DNA from: Streptomyces sp. SUK 48
GTDB lineage: Bacteria; Actinomycetota; Actinomycetes; Streptomycetales; Streptomycetaceae
Direction: 5' to 3'
DNA length: 64,000 bases
Assembly: GCF_009650765.1 (NCBI RefSeq)
Contig: NZ_CP045740.1
Span: 3,262,001-3,326,000, forward strand
The notes beneath the pieces were generated by a model, which searched no databases, was not told the DNA's origin, and saw nothing but the letters and a program-made list of their open reading frames with translations. Positions 8,799-17,054 of the stretch are shown in pieces (positions within the stretch are counted from its first letter, which is position 1; every line of letters begins with the position of its first letter). The translations under genes were made by a program, and so were the position numbers.

Positions 8799-9083
8799 TG
8801 ACGTGTTCTCCTCCGCCCTCCGCTCAAGCGGGGCGCGCCGCCAAGAGTCTTCGGCCCCCGCCGTTAGCGCATGGCTGCGGACCGCCGCGCCCGCGAGGTG
8901 ACGGGGGCGACGGATTCGGCGGACCGGCTGACTTCCGTGGCCGCTCGCGGCTCCGGGTGCCGGAGCCGCGAGCGGCGAAGTCCCGCGGACCGGGCGCTCG
9001 GGGGCCGAGGTCCACGGGGACGGGGACCCGGGTCCGTCGGCCGAGGGCCGGAGCCCGGGGTCAAAGGCCGGGTCGGCCGGGGT
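8799..9083. other. Cluster/core boundary, non-coding, with a 17-bp hairpin at 8940-8976
   Basis: No supportable gene is seen. Within it, 8940-8956 and 8960-8976 form a perfect 17-bp inverted repeat (CCGCTCGCGGCTCCGG core) with a GTG loop. It may be a second terminator facing the core genes or a palindromic element. It marks the junction between the polyketide genes and the mca-greA core block. Confidence 0.6.
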
Positions 9084-9350
9084 TCAGCTGCGCCGGGCCG
9101 GGGTGTCGGCCGGCCGGCTGTCCGTGCCGGGGTCGGCGGCCTGGCTGTCCGTGCCGGGTTCGGCGGGCTCCTTGAAGTCGACCTTCCGCATGTGCTTGCT
9201 CATCGACTTCATCAGGCCCCACACCGCCACCGCCATCACCGCGAACACGATGAAGCCGAGGACACCGGGGGTGACCTTGTTCTGGTCGAGGTCGGCGAGG
9301 GAGACGAGGTCCGTCGCTGCCAGGCTCACGCTTGCGCTCATGTCAGGCAT
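9084..9350 (-). CDS. Small single-pass membrane protein next to mca
   Basis: 88 residues. One membrane helix (about residues 27-49, PGVLGFIVFAVMAVAVWGLM) is followed by a basic stretch (KSMSKHMRKVDF) and a polar, acidic, low-complexity tail. Its ATG overlaps the mca stop codon (ATGCCTGA), so it is translationally coupled to mca. An ATG at 9341 is an alternative start. It is a conserved neighbour of mca in streptomycetes as far as I recall. Function unknown. The topology (cytosolic tail) is inferred from the positive-inside rule. Confidence 0.75.
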   Translation of the reverse strand: MPDMSASVSLAATDLVSLADLDQNKVTPGVLGFIVFAVMAVAVWGLMKSMSKHMRKVDFKEPAEPGTDSQAADPGTDSRPADTPARRS

Positions 9351-10224
9351 TGTCCCGGATGCCCGCGAAGAGGTCGTCCTCGGGGAGGGAGGTGTCCACG
9401 AGCGACTTCGCCAGCTCGTACTCCTCCGTCGGCCAGACCTCCCGCTGGAGCTCCATCGGCACCCGGAACCAGCCGCCGTCCGGATCGATCTGCGTGGCGT
9501 GCGCGATCAGCGCCTTGTCGCGGATCTCGAAGAAGTCCGCGCAGGGAACATGCGTGGTCAGGGTGCGCTCGACCCGCTCGATCTCCTTCCAGCGCTTGAG
9601 CCACTCCCCGTACGGCGACTCGAGGCCGCGGTCGAGCAGCGCCCGGTGCAGGGCCTCGGTGCGGGGACGGTTGAAGCCCTGGTTGTAGTAGAGCTTCAGC
9701 GGCCGGTAGGCGGGGCCGAACTCGTCCTCGGGGTACTTCTCGGTGTCCGTCGCGCCCTCGAACGCCACCATGGAGATCTTGTGGGTCATGATGTGGTCGG
9801 GGTGGGGGTAGCCGCCGTTCTCGTCGTAGGTGGTGATCACCTGCGGACGGAAGGAGCGGATCTGGCGCACCAGCTCGCCGGCCGCCTTGTCGACGTCCTC
9901 CAGGGCGAAGCAGCCCTCGGGCAGCGGCGGCAGCGGGTCGCCCTCGGGCAGCCCGGAGTCCACGAAGCCCAGCCACTCCTGCTTGACGCCCAGGATCTCG
10001 CGGGCCTCGTCCATCTCCTTGCGGCGCACCTCGTGGATGTTCGCCTCGATGTAGGGGTCGCCCTGGAGCTTGGGGTTGAGGATGGAGCCGCGTTCACCGC
10101 CGGTGCAGGTCACCACCAGCACGTCCACCCCCTCGGACACGTACTTCGCCATGGTGGCCGCGCCCTTGCTCGACTCGTCGTCGGGGTGCGCGTGAACGGC
10201 CATCAGTCGCAGCTGGTCAGTCAA
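9343..10224 (-). CDS. mca: Mycothiol S-conjugate amidase
   Basis: 293 residues, the exact usual length. The zinc site begins with HAHPDDE at residues 11-17 and is completed by the later PHPDH motif, the LmbE/PIG-L deacetylase signature. TCTGGERGS and TTYDENGGYPHPDH are characteristic of Mca rather than MshB. The enzyme cleaves mycothiol S-conjugates of electrophiles and antibiotics to give a mercapturic acid for export and GlcN-inositol for recycling. The start codon is TTG, giving the N terminus TDQLRLMAVHAH, with a GAGG ribosome binding site. It is divergent from the DUF4307 gene. Confidence 0.95.
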   Translation of the reverse strand: MTDQLRLMAVHAHPDDESSKGAATMAKYVSEGVDVLVVTCTGGERGSILNPKLQGDPYIEANIHEVRRKEMDEAREILGVKQEWLGFVDSGLPEGDPLPPLPEGCFALEDVDKAAGELVRQIRSFRPQVITTYDENGGYPHPDHIMTHKISMVAFEGATDTEKYPEDEFGPAYRPLKLYYNQGFNRPRTEALHRALLDRGLESPYGEWLKRWKEIERVERTLTTHVPCADFFEIRDKALIAHATQIDPDGGWFRVPMELQREVWPTEEYELAKSLVDTSLPEDDLFAGIRDNA

Positions 10225-10327
10225 GACTCAATCCTCGGTAGGTCGGCGCCCCCAAGGCTCAGGGCGCAATCGAAGGCTTCTATAGTGACCGAATCGGGGG
10301 GCGATTAATTCCGCGGAGAGGACGATC

Positions 10328-10726
10328 ATGAGTACGGCGAGCACGGGGCTGCCCACGGGCCGCTACGGCCGCTCCTCTGACGAGCGTGCCGACCGCAGAC
10401 TCAGGACCGCCGCCGTGGTGCTCGGCGCCGTCCTGGTGGCCGTGGTCGGCTACTTCGCGTACCACTACATCGCCCAGACGAAGATCAGCGCCCAGGTGAT
10501 CACTTTCGACTCCACGAACGACACGGTCAAGGCCCACCTGGAGGTCCACAAGGACGCCGGGGCGAACGGCTACTGCACCCTGCGTTCCCAGTCGGCGGAC
10601 GGTACCGAGGTCGGCCGCGCCGACTTCCACTTCACCGGCTCGGCCACCCGCATCGACAAGGTCGTCACGCTGCGTACGACGGCCCGCGGCACCACGGCCG
10701 AGCTGCTGGGCTGCCACAGCGGCTGA
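10328..10726 (+). CDS. DUF4307-type membrane-anchored protein
   Basis: 132 residues. A short basic cytoplasmic N terminus (GRYGRSSDERADRRLRTA) precedes one membrane helix (about residues 28-46). An extracellular beta-rich domain of about 80 residues follows with two cysteines (NGYCTLRSQ and LLGCHSG) that could form a disulfide. It fits the DUF4307 family commonly located beside mca and greA in actinomycetes. Function unknown. The ATG has a GGAGAGGA ribosome binding site. A -10-like TATAGT lies at 10281-10286 in the divergent promoter region. Confidence 0.82.
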   Translation: MSTASTGLPTGRYGRSSDERADRRLRTAAVVLGAVLVAVVGYFAYHYIAQTKISAQVITFDSTNDTVKAHLEVHKDAGANGYCTLRSQSADGTEVGRADFHFTGSATRIDKVVTLRTTARGTTAELLGCHSG

Positions 10727-10979
10727 CACCGCCGGCCCGCCGGGAGCACCGCACGCCGGGCCCCGCCCCGGCCAGTGGTCCACCGCGCGGAACGCGCCGC
10801 CCCGCCGCTCCCTCACCCGGAATGCGGACGGTCCGACCTGCGTTGATGTGATTCTGATGGCTTATGTCCTCCCCCTTCCGCGGATGAATTGTTAGGCTCG
10901 TGGTTTCGCCCATCCAAGAGGGAACATTCTTCTGGGTAGGGCGATGCTTTGTATCCCCAGTACCGACGAGGAGCACCCT

Positions 10980-11480
10980 GTGACCCAGACCAGCGAGAAC
11001 GTCACCTGGCTGACCCAGGAGGCGTACAACAAGCTCAAGGTCGAGCTTGAGTACCTTACTGGTCCTGCGCGCACGGAGATCGCCGCCAAGATCGCGGCCG
11101 CGCGCGAGGAGGGAGACCTGCGCGAGAACGGCGGGTACCACGCGGCCAAGGAGGAGCAGGGCAAGCAGGAGCTGCGGGTGCGGCAGCTGACCCAGCTCCT
11201 CGAGAGCGCCAAGGTGGGCGAGGCCCCGGCCTCCGCCGACGGCGCCGTCGCGCCCGGCATGGTCGTCACGATCGCCTTCGACGGTGACGAGGACGACACC
11301 ATGACGTTCCTGCTCGCCTCCCGCGAGTACGCGAGCTCGGATGTGGAGACGTACTCCCCACAGTCGCCGCTGGGGTCCGGTGTCATCGGCCACAAGGTCG
11401 GCGAGGACGCGGAGTACGAGCTGCCGAACGGCAAGACCGCCTCGGTCCGCATCCTCAAGGCCGAGCCCTACAACGGCTGA
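10980..11480 (+). CDS. greA: Transcription elongation factor GreA
   Basis: 166 residues. The N-terminal coiled-coil carries the acidic tip (AAAREEGDLRENGGYHAAKEEQ split across the hairpin), where the conserved acidic residues act in backtracked-transcript cleavage by RNA polymerase. The C-terminal FKBP-like domain includes SPLGSGVIGHKVGE. GTG is chosen as the start (GAGGAG ribosome binding site). The ATG 36 bp upstream would add an unconserved leader. A strong terminator follows. Confidence 0.95.
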   Translation: MTQTSENVTWLTQEAYNKLKVELEYLTGPARTEIAAKIAAAREEGDLRENGGYHAAKEEQGKQELRVRQLTQLLESAKVGEAPASADGAVAPGMVVTIAFDGDEDDTMTFLLASREYASSDVETYSPQSPLGSGVIGHKVGEDAEYELPNGKTASVRILKAEPYNG

Positions 11481-11505
11481 GCCCCCCAGACCTGACCCAC
11501 CCCGG

Positions 11506-11538
11506 GACCCCCGGCGTCCGCAGCGGACGCCGGGGGTC
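11506..11538. terminator. Terminator between greA and ilvA
   Basis: Perfect 16-bp inverted repeat (GACCCCCGGCGTCCGC and complement) with only one central unpaired base, followed by TT. It is placed to serve both convergent genes. Confidence 0.88.
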
Positions 11539-11543
11539 TTGTC

Positions 11544-11570
11544 GTACCTCCTGTACCTCCTGTACCTCCT
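11544..11570. repeat. Three tandem copies of GTACCTCCT
   Basis: The 9-bp unit is repeated exactly three times between the terminator and the 3' end of the threonine dehydratase gene. It is non-coding and probably variable between strains. Confidence 0.8.
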
Positions 11571-11583
11571 TGGCCGTACGGCC

Positions 11584-12813
11584 TCAGGGGAGGACCGTGT
11601 AGCCCGCGTCGCGCAGGCACCGGCCGACCTCGGCGCAGTGGGCCGGGCCCTTGGTCTCCAGGTGGAGTTCGACCTCCACCTCGCTGAGGCCGAGCCGGGG
11701 GTCGGTGCGGACGTGGCTGACGTCGAGGACGTTGGCGTCCACCCCCGACAGCACCCCGAGGAGGGTGGCGAGGGCGCCCGGACGGTCGGTGAGCCGCAGT
11801 CGTACGGCCAGATAGCGCCCTTGCGCGGACATGCCGTGCCGCAGCACCCGCTGGAGCAGCACCGGGTCGACATTGCCGCCGGACAGCACGCAGACGACCG
11901 GGCCCTCGAAGGTGTCCGGGGACGCCATCAGGGCGGCGACCGGGCTCGCGCCGGCCGGTTCCACGACCAGCTTGGCCCGCTCCAGGCACAGCAGCAGCGC
12001 GGCGGACAGCTGGTCCTCGGTGACCGTGCGCATCTCGTCCACCAGCTCGCGGACGATGCCGAACGGCACCACGCCGGGCCTGCCCACCTTGATGCCGTCG
12101 GCCATCGTGGCCGGGTTCGCGACCGCCACCGGGTGCCCGACGGCCAGCGAGGGCGGGTAGGCCGCGGCGCCCTCGGCCTGGACGCCGATGATCCGCACGT
12201 CCGGCCGGATCGCCTTCACCGCGACCGCGATCCCGGCCAGCAGTCCCCCGCCGCCGACCCCGACGAGGATCGTGCGCACCTCGGGGCACTGCTCCAGGAT
12301 CTCCAGGCCGACCGTGCCCTGTCCGGCGATGATGTCCGGGTGGTCGAAGGGGTGGATGAAGACCGCGCCGGTGCGGGCCGCGTAGTCCTCGGCGGCGGCC
12401 AGTGTCTCGTCCACCACCTGGCCGGTGAGGCGCACCTCGGCGCCGTACTCCCTGGTCGCGCTGACCTTGGGCAGCGGGGCGCCGTGCGGCATGAACACGG
12501 TGGCGTGCACGCCCAGCAGCGAGGAGGCCAGGGCGACGCCCTGCGCGTGGTTGCCGGCGCTCGCGGCCACCACCCCGGCGGCCCGCTCCTCCGGCAGCAG
12601 CCCGGCGATGCGCACATAGGCGCCGCGCAGTTTGAACGAGCCGGTGCGCTGGAGGTTCTCGCACTTCAGCTGCACCGGCGCGCCGACCAGCTGGGACAGG
12701 TGCCGGCTGCCCTCCATCGCGGTCGTCCGCGCCACGCCCGAGAGCATCTTCTGGGCCCCGCGTACGTCGTCCAGGGTGACCGAACGCAAGGGGTGGGCGG
12801 TGCGGTAGTTCAT
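11584..12813 (-). CDS. ilvA: Threonine dehydratase (threonine ammonia-lyase)
   Basis: 409 residues. PLP is held by Lys61 in GSFKLRGAY, the phosphate loop is GVGGGGLLAG, and a C-terminal ACT domain (from about residue 335, YLAVRLRLTDRPGALATLL) binds an effector. It converts L-threonine to 2-oxobutyrate and ammonia, feeding isoleucine synthesis and, in streptomycetes, propionyl- and butyryl-CoA pools. The single ACT domain and length match the actinomycete IlvA/TdcB-like group. The start at 12813 has a CTGGAG ribosome binding site. A far upstream in-frame start would overlap the divergent regulator's promoter and is rejected. Confidence 0.93.
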   Translation of the reverse strand: MNYRTAHPLRSVTLDDVRGAQKMLSGVARTTAMEGSRHLSQLVGAPVQLKCENLQRTGSFKLRGAYVRIAGLLPEERAAGVVAASAGNHAQGVALASSLLGVHATVFMPHGAPLPKVSATREYGAEVRLTGQVVDETLAAAEDYAARTGAVFIHPFDHPDIIAGQGTVGLEILEQCPEVRTILVGVGGGGLLAGIAVAVKAIRPDVRIIGVQAEGAAAYPPSLAVGHPVAVANPATMADGIKVGRPGVVPFGIVRELVDEMRTVTEDQLSAALLLCLERAKLVVEPAGASPVAALMASPDTFEGPVVCVLSGGNVDPVLLQRVLRHGMSAQGRYLAVRLRLTDRPGALATLLGVLSGVDANVLDVSHVRTDPRLGLSEVEVELHLETKGPAHCAEVGRCLRDAGYTVLP

Positions 12814-12957
12814 GACTCCAGCATCGCAGCTCGCGGTGGCGGACGACGGTGGTGACCAAGGTCCAAGACGGGTTTGCGCAGCGCCGGTACGGCCCGGCGC
12901 CGGGCCGCGTACCCTGTCCCCCAACCTTGCAGCCCTTCATGAAGCGAGCCTCCGGCC

Positions 12958-13461
12958 ATGCCCACAACACCTGAAATGTCGATGGACATGACGACCCTCG
13001 GTGATCCCGGTCTTCTCGACGCCCTCCAGCACGAGGTGGCGGTGTTCGCCCGCCGCGCGGAACAGACGCGGCTCGGCGGTGTCGGGCAGGCGCGCAACTC
13101 CATGGACCGCGCCGCCTATCTGCTGCTCAACCGCCTCGACAAGGAGGGCCCGATGGGCGTCAAGGCGCTCGCCTCGGGCATGGGCATCGACTCCTCCACG
13201 GTCACCCGGCAGGTGGCCCCGCTGGTGGACACCGGCCTGGTCAAGCGCACCTCGCACCCGGAGGACGGCCGCGCGGTGGTGCTCCAGCTGTCCCCGCGCG
13301 GGGCCGCCCGGCTGGCGGAGGTGCGCTCCTCGCGGCGCCTGCTGATGGCGGAGCTGACCGAGGACTGGTCGCCGCAGGAGCGCGAGCAGTTCTGCGACCT
13401 GCTGACCCGCTTCAACCTCGGCCTGTCGGCCCGCACCCAGGGGAAGCTTCCCGAGTCTTGA
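12958..13461 (+). CDS. MarR-family transcriptional regulator
   Basis: 167 residues. The winged helix is clear: SMDRAAYLLLNRLDKEGPMG, the recognition helix MGIDSSTVTRQVAPL, and the wing KRTSHPEDGRAVVLQLS. It is divergent from ilvA with 144 bp between, so it may control ilvA or itself. Ligand unknown. The ribosome binding site is weak. Confidence 0.88.
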   Translation: MPTTPEMSMDMTTLGDPGLLDALQHEVAVFARRAEQTRLGGVGQARNSMDRAAYLLLNRLDKEGPMGVKALASGMGIDSSTVTRQVAPLVDTGLVKRTSHPEDGRAVVLQLSPRGAARLAEVRSSRRLLMAELTEDWSPQEREQFCDLLTRFNLGLSARTQGKLPES

Positions 13462-13557
13462 CCCGGGGCCCCGGCTGGCCTCATATGAGAGCCGGGTCCC
13501 GCGTCGTACGCGATTCACCTGTCCCGTACCGGACGGGCCCCCTGACGGGGAGGCGTC

Positions 13558-14061
13558 TTGCGTGATCGGCAGGTGGCCCGAGGGGCGCGGCGGGCCCAGG
13601 AGTTCGAGGCGTTCGTCGCGGGCGCGGCCGGCCGGCTGCTGCTCGCCTCGACGCTGCTCACCGCCGAGGCCCCGGACGCCAACCCCCGCGCGCGGCGCCT
13701 GCTGACGCTGGCGCTCGGCCACACCTACGCCCGCTGGCACCGGCTGCGCGGCGAAGACCCGTACGACTGCGCGCGCCAGTACCTCGCGGTCCGCTTCGCC
13801 CGCACGATCTGGCCCCGGCACCGGCTCCTTCGCCGCGCGGGGCCCAAGCCGTGCGGGCCGCTCGCCGGGCTGGACCCGCAGGAGCGGCTGGTCCTGGTGC
13901 TGCGGCTGTACGAGGGGGTCGCCGAGGAGCAGACGGCCGCGCTGCTCGGGCTGACCGCGGAACGGGTGCACACCGTCTGCGACCGGGCGACGTCCCGGGT
14001 ACTGCACCCGGCCAAGGCGGCCGGTCCGCGCCCGGCGGACGCGAAGGCGGCGCCGTCATGA
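13558..14061 (+). CDS. Sigma-70 region-4-like protein
   Basis: 167 residues. The C-terminal half carries a sigma region 4 helix-turn-helix (LDPQERLVLVLRLYEGVAEEQ, then ALLGLTAERVHTVCDRA). The N-terminal half is a shortened, weak region 2-like domain, so it may not be a complete ECF sigma factor. The start codon is TTG, supported by a strong GGGGAGG ribosome binding site six bases away. No better start is nearby. The stop overlaps an ATG (ATGA) leading towards the next gene. It could be a degenerate sigma factor or a SigJ/RsgI-like regulator. Confidence 0.72.
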   Translation: MRDRQVARGARRAQEFEAFVAGAAGRLLLASTLLTAEAPDANPRARRLLTLALGHTYARWHRLRGEDPYDCARQYLAVRFARTIWPRHRLLRRAGPKPCGPLAGLDPQERLVLVLRLYEGVAEEQTAALLGLTAERVHTVCDRATSRVLHPAKAAGPRPADAKAAPS

Positions 14062-14110
14062 GGGCCCGAGGCGCCGGGAGCGGGCGGGCGTACGGCGCGG
14101 GGCGGCCGGG

Positions 14111-14365
14111 GTGAACCGGGCCGAGCGGGAGGCCGCCGTACGGCGGGTGATGGGCGCGCGGCCGGTGCCGGTGCCGGTGCCGCCGGAGCTGTACCCGGAC
14201 GCGGTGCGGCGCGGCGAGCGGCTGCTGCGGCGCGGGCGGCTGGCGCGCCGGGTGATGTGGGCGCTGCTGTGCGTGGCGGCGGTGGTGTTCGGAGTGTGGG
14301 CGGCGTACGCCCACCCCTGGGTGGAGCCGCCCTCGCAGACGACTCCACCGGTGGACGGCTGGTGA
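14111..14365 (+). CDS. Small membrane protein downstream of the sigma-like gene
   Basis: 84 residues. A cytosolic helical N terminus (NRAEREAAVRRVMGAR), a basic stretch, one membrane helix (about residues 48-66, VMWALLCVAAVVFGVWAAY) and a short proline-rich outside tail. The position right after a sigma-like gene and the single-helix topology are those of small anti-sigma factors. No zinc motif or other anti-sigma signature is seen, so this is inference. The GTG start overlaps the stop of an 18-codon reading frame (14058-14114) that itself starts at the ATGA of the upstream gene. Confidence 0.6.
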   Translation: MNRAEREAAVRRVMGARPVPVPVPPELYPDAVRRGERLLRRGRLARRVMWALLCVAAVVFGVWAAYAHPWVEPPSQTTPPVDGW

Positions 14366-14403
14366 TCCGGGCCGCGCGCGGCCCGGATCACCCGCGCGGT
14401 GTC

Positions 14404-14470
14404 CAGGGTCTTTCGTTTGGATCAGGCCGGATCAGGCACCAGACCCCGCGAGCCCGGCAAGATCCAAACG
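14404..14470. repeat. Palindromic intergenic repeat (TTTCGTTTGGATC type)
   Basis: CGTTTGGATC at 14414-14423 and its exact complement at 14461-14470 flank a spacer that holds a second GGATCAGGC copy. I recall similar segments between genes in many Streptomyces genomes. A diverged relative lies at 34789-34812. It is probably a dispersed palindromic element that also acts as a terminator. Confidence 0.55.
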
Positions 14471-14493
14471 CCAGGCCCTAGCCCAGGGCCTGG
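14471..14493 (-). terminator. Hairpin at the metB 3' end
   Basis: CCAGGCCCT and its complement with a 5-nt loop. It overlaps the metB stop codon at 14478-14480. Confidence 0.5.
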
Positions 14494-15632
14494 CGCAGGT
14501 CCTCCACCAGGTCGTCGACGTTCTCGATGCCGACGGACAGGCGGACGAGGTCGGCGGGGACCTCCAGGGCCGAGCCGGCGGCGGAGGCGTGGGTCATCCG
14601 GCCGGGGTGCTCGATCAGGGACTCGACGCCGCCGAGCGACTCGCCGAGGGTGAACACCTGGGCGCGGTTGCACACCTCGACGGCCGCCTCCTCGCCGCCC
14701 TCGACGCGGAAGGAGATCATGCCGCCGAAGGCGCGCATCTGCTTGGCGGCGACCTCGTGCCCGGGGTGCTCGGGCAGGCCCGGGTAGAGCACGCTGGTCA
14801 CCCGGGGGTGCCGGCTGAGCATGTCGGCGACCTTGGTGGCGTTCTCGCTGTGCCGGTCCATGCGCACCGCGAGGGTCTTGGTACCGCGCAGCACCAGCCA
14901 GGAGTCGAAGGGGCCGGCGACGGCGCCCATCGCGTTCTGGTGGTAGGCCAGCTCCTCGCCGAGCGCCGGGTCGGAGACGATCAGGGCGCCGCCGACCACG
15001 TCGGAGTGGCCGCCCATGTACTTGGTCAGCGAGTGCACGACGACGTCCGCGCCGAGCGACAGCGGCTGCTGGAGGTAGGGCGTGGCGAAGGTGTTGTCGA
15101 CGACGAGGCGGGCGCCCGCGTCGTGGGCGACCTCGGCGACGGCGGCGATGTCGGTGATGCCGAGCAGCGGGTTGGAGGGGGTCTCCACCCAGACGGCCTT
15201 GGTCCGCGGGGTGATCGCGGCCCGTACGGCGGCCGGGTCGCTGGTGTCGGCGACGGACCACTCCACGCCCCAGCGGGTGGCGACCTTGGAGAAGAGGCGG
15301 AAGGTGCCGCCGTAGGCGTCGTTCGGGATCACCACGTGGTCGCCGGGGGTGAGCAGCGTGCGCAGCAGGGTGTCCTCGGCGGCGAGGCCGGAGGCGAACG
15401 CGAGGCCGCGGCTGCCGCCCTCCAGCGCGGCGAGGTTCTCCTCGAGGGCGGTACGGGTCGGGTTGGCGCTGCGGCTGTACTCGTAGCCGCCGCGCAGCCC
15501 GCCGACGCCGTCCTGCTTGTAGGTCGAGACCTGGTAGATGGGCGGTACGACCGCGCCGGTGAGGGGATCCGCGGTGTTGCCCGCGTGGATCGCGAGAGTC
15601 TCGAAGTGCTGACTGATGTGCCTGTCGCTCAT
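14478..15632 (-). CDS. metB: Cystathionine gamma-synthase (Cys/Met PLP enzyme)
   Basis: 384 residues. PLP binds Lys204 in SLTKYMGGHSD. The substrate and cofactor segments YEYSRSANPTR, ASGLAAEDT and VVDNTFATPYLQQP are typical of the family, and GESLGGVESLIEHP closes the fold. It joins activated homoserine with cysteine, or runs as cystathionine gamma-lyase in the reverse transsulfuration route. The two cannot be cleanly told apart by sequence in actinomycetes. The start at 15632 gives the conserved N terminus SDRHISQHFETLAIHAG. The ribosome binding site is weak. Confidence 0.9.
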   Translation of the reverse strand: MSDRHISQHFETLAIHAGNTADPLTGAVVPPIYQVSTYKQDGVGGLRGGYEYSRSANPTRTALEENLAALEGGSRGLAFASGLAAEDTLLRTLLTPGDHVVIPNDAYGGTFRLFSKVATRWGVEWSVADTSDPAAVRAAITPRTKAVWVETPSNPLLGITDIAAVAEVAHDAGARLVVDNTFATPYLQQPLSLGADVVVHSLTKYMGGHSDVVGGALIVSDPALGEELAYHQNAMGAVAGPFDSWLVLRGTKTLAVRMDRHSENATKVADMLSRHPRVTSVLYPGLPEHPGHEVAAKQMRAFGGMISFRVEGGEEAAVEVCNRAQVFTLGESLGGVESLIEHPGRMTHASAAGSALEVPADLVRLSVGIENVDDLVEDLRQALG

Positions 15633-15819
15633 GTGCACCGAGCGTAATGCGCCCGGCGGGATTCCGAGGCCCGGCGGGGTGGGCGGGGGGTGGGCCGGGG
15701 GTGCGCGGAGGGATATCCCTGTGCCGGCCGGCTCTCGGCTGTCATGCCCAGGACCGGAGTTGTCCACAGGCCGGGGACGGGGTTGGGCATTTGTCGGTGG
15801 CGTCTGGAACCCTTGGGGC

Positions 15820-16938
15820 ATGGCGATTCTCTGGCTGCTCATGGCACTGCTCATGCTGAGCTTCGTGCTGCTCCCGCTGGTACGGCGCAGGCGCGGGATG
15901 ATCGAGCAGGTGCACCCGGACCACCCGGACGCCGCCGACCCCGCGGACTACGGCTTCGTGCGCCAGGAGGAGCTGGACGTCCGGCTGCCCGGCCCGGACC
16001 AGGATCTGCTGGACGCGCTGGAGCTGGTGCAGCGCACCCAGGACTACCGGGCGGCGGCCCAGCTGCTGGCCGGCACCGAGACGGCGGGCGAGCTGCGCTG
16101 GCAGCGGGTGCAGGCGCTCGGCGGCGCCGCCGCGCTGGAGGTCGAACAGCGTCCCGGCGGGGTGCACGAGACGCCGGGCGGCCAGTGGCTGCGGGTGTGG
16201 CGGGCGGAGCGGCCCGAGGACGCGGGCGGTGCGGCCGTGCACGCGGAGTTCCTGGTGCAGCGGGCCTGGCGGGCGTCGGCGGCCGGCACCAAGGACTTCC
16301 GGCTGCTGCTGGAGGAGGCCCGGGAGGTGTGCGGGCAGGCGGCCGGGCAGGCGCCCGCCGACCCGGTGCCGCACATCATCGAGCTGGCGATCGGCCGCGG
16401 ACTGGCCCTGCCCCGCGACGAGTTCGAGCGGCTGTGGCTGAAGGTCCTCGACCGCGCCCCGCACCACATGGGCGCGCATCTGGCCGCGCTCCCCTACTGG
16501 TGCGAGAAGTGGCACGGCTCGCGCGAGCAGGCGTACGCCTTCGCCGAGGCGGCCGCCGCCCGTGCCCCGCGCGGATCGCTGCTCGCCGCGCTCCCGCTGT
16601 TCGCGGTGTTCGAGCACCTCCCCGAGGTGAACCTGGTGCTGAGCCTCTACCGCGGCGAGGTCGTCACCAAGGCGGTCCGGGGCGCCCAGCACGCGGCGCA
16701 CGAGGCCGGCGCCGCCGATCCGACGCTGCCGTACGTCCGCCATCTGCTGGTCTTCTTCCTGGTCCGCGCCGAGCGCTGGGCGGAGGCCATGCATGAGCTG
16801 ATACAGGTCGACGGCCATGTCGGCGCCCTGCCCTGGACCCTGGCGGCCGACCCGGCGGCCGAGTTCGCCGTCTACCGCGCCCTGGCGGTGGGGGGTTTCG
16901 AGGCCAACGGGGGCAGCCCGGCGAGCCTGCCCGGCTGA
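15820..16938 (+). CDS. Membrane-anchored helical-repeat protein (DUF4034-like)
   Basis: 372 residues. An N-terminal membrane helix (residues 1-20, WLLMALLMLSFVLLPLV) is followed by RRRRG, then a long cytosolic all-alpha region with TPR-like helices (for example ALELVQRTQDYRAAAQLLAGTE and VRHLLVFFLVRAERWAEAMHEL). It looks like the actinobacterial DUF4034 group, assigned tentatively from memory. No catalytic motif is visible. It lies 116 bp upstream of the GNAT-AAA+ gene on the same strand and may be in its operon. The start is chosen so that the membrane helix is at the N terminus. The ribosome binding site is poor. Confidence 0.72.
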   Translation: MAILWLLMALLMLSFVLLPLVRRRRGMIEQVHPDHPDAADPADYGFVRQEELDVRLPGPDQDLLDALELVQRTQDYRAAAQLLAGTETAGELRWQRVQALGGAAALEVEQRPGGVHETPGGQWLRVWRAERPEDAGGAAVHAEFLVQRAWRASAAGTKDFRLLLEEAREVCGQAAGQAPADPVPHIIELAIGRGLALPRDEFERLWLKVLDRAPHHMGAHLAALPYWCEKWHGSREQAYAFAEAAAARAPRGSLLAALPLFAVFEHLPEVNLVLSLYRGEVVTKAVRGAQHAAHEAGAADPTLPYVRHLLVFFLVRAERWAEAMHELIQVDGHVGALPWTLAADPAAEFAVYRALAVGGFEANGGSPASLPG

Positions 16939-17054
16939 TCCGCCCGCACCTTCCGCGGGGGCCCGCGGGAGGGGCCCGGCGACCGGCTGGAGATGTCGTC
17001 CCCCGCCCTCGCGGAGACAATGGGAGACCCCCTTGGCGGTGAGGTGGTGTCCCC

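Noticed and set aside
15760..15768. Perfect DnaA box TTGTCCACA
   Set aside because: A single isolated copy upstream of the DUF4034-like gene; no cluster of boxes or dnaA/dnaN genes nearby, so not an origin.
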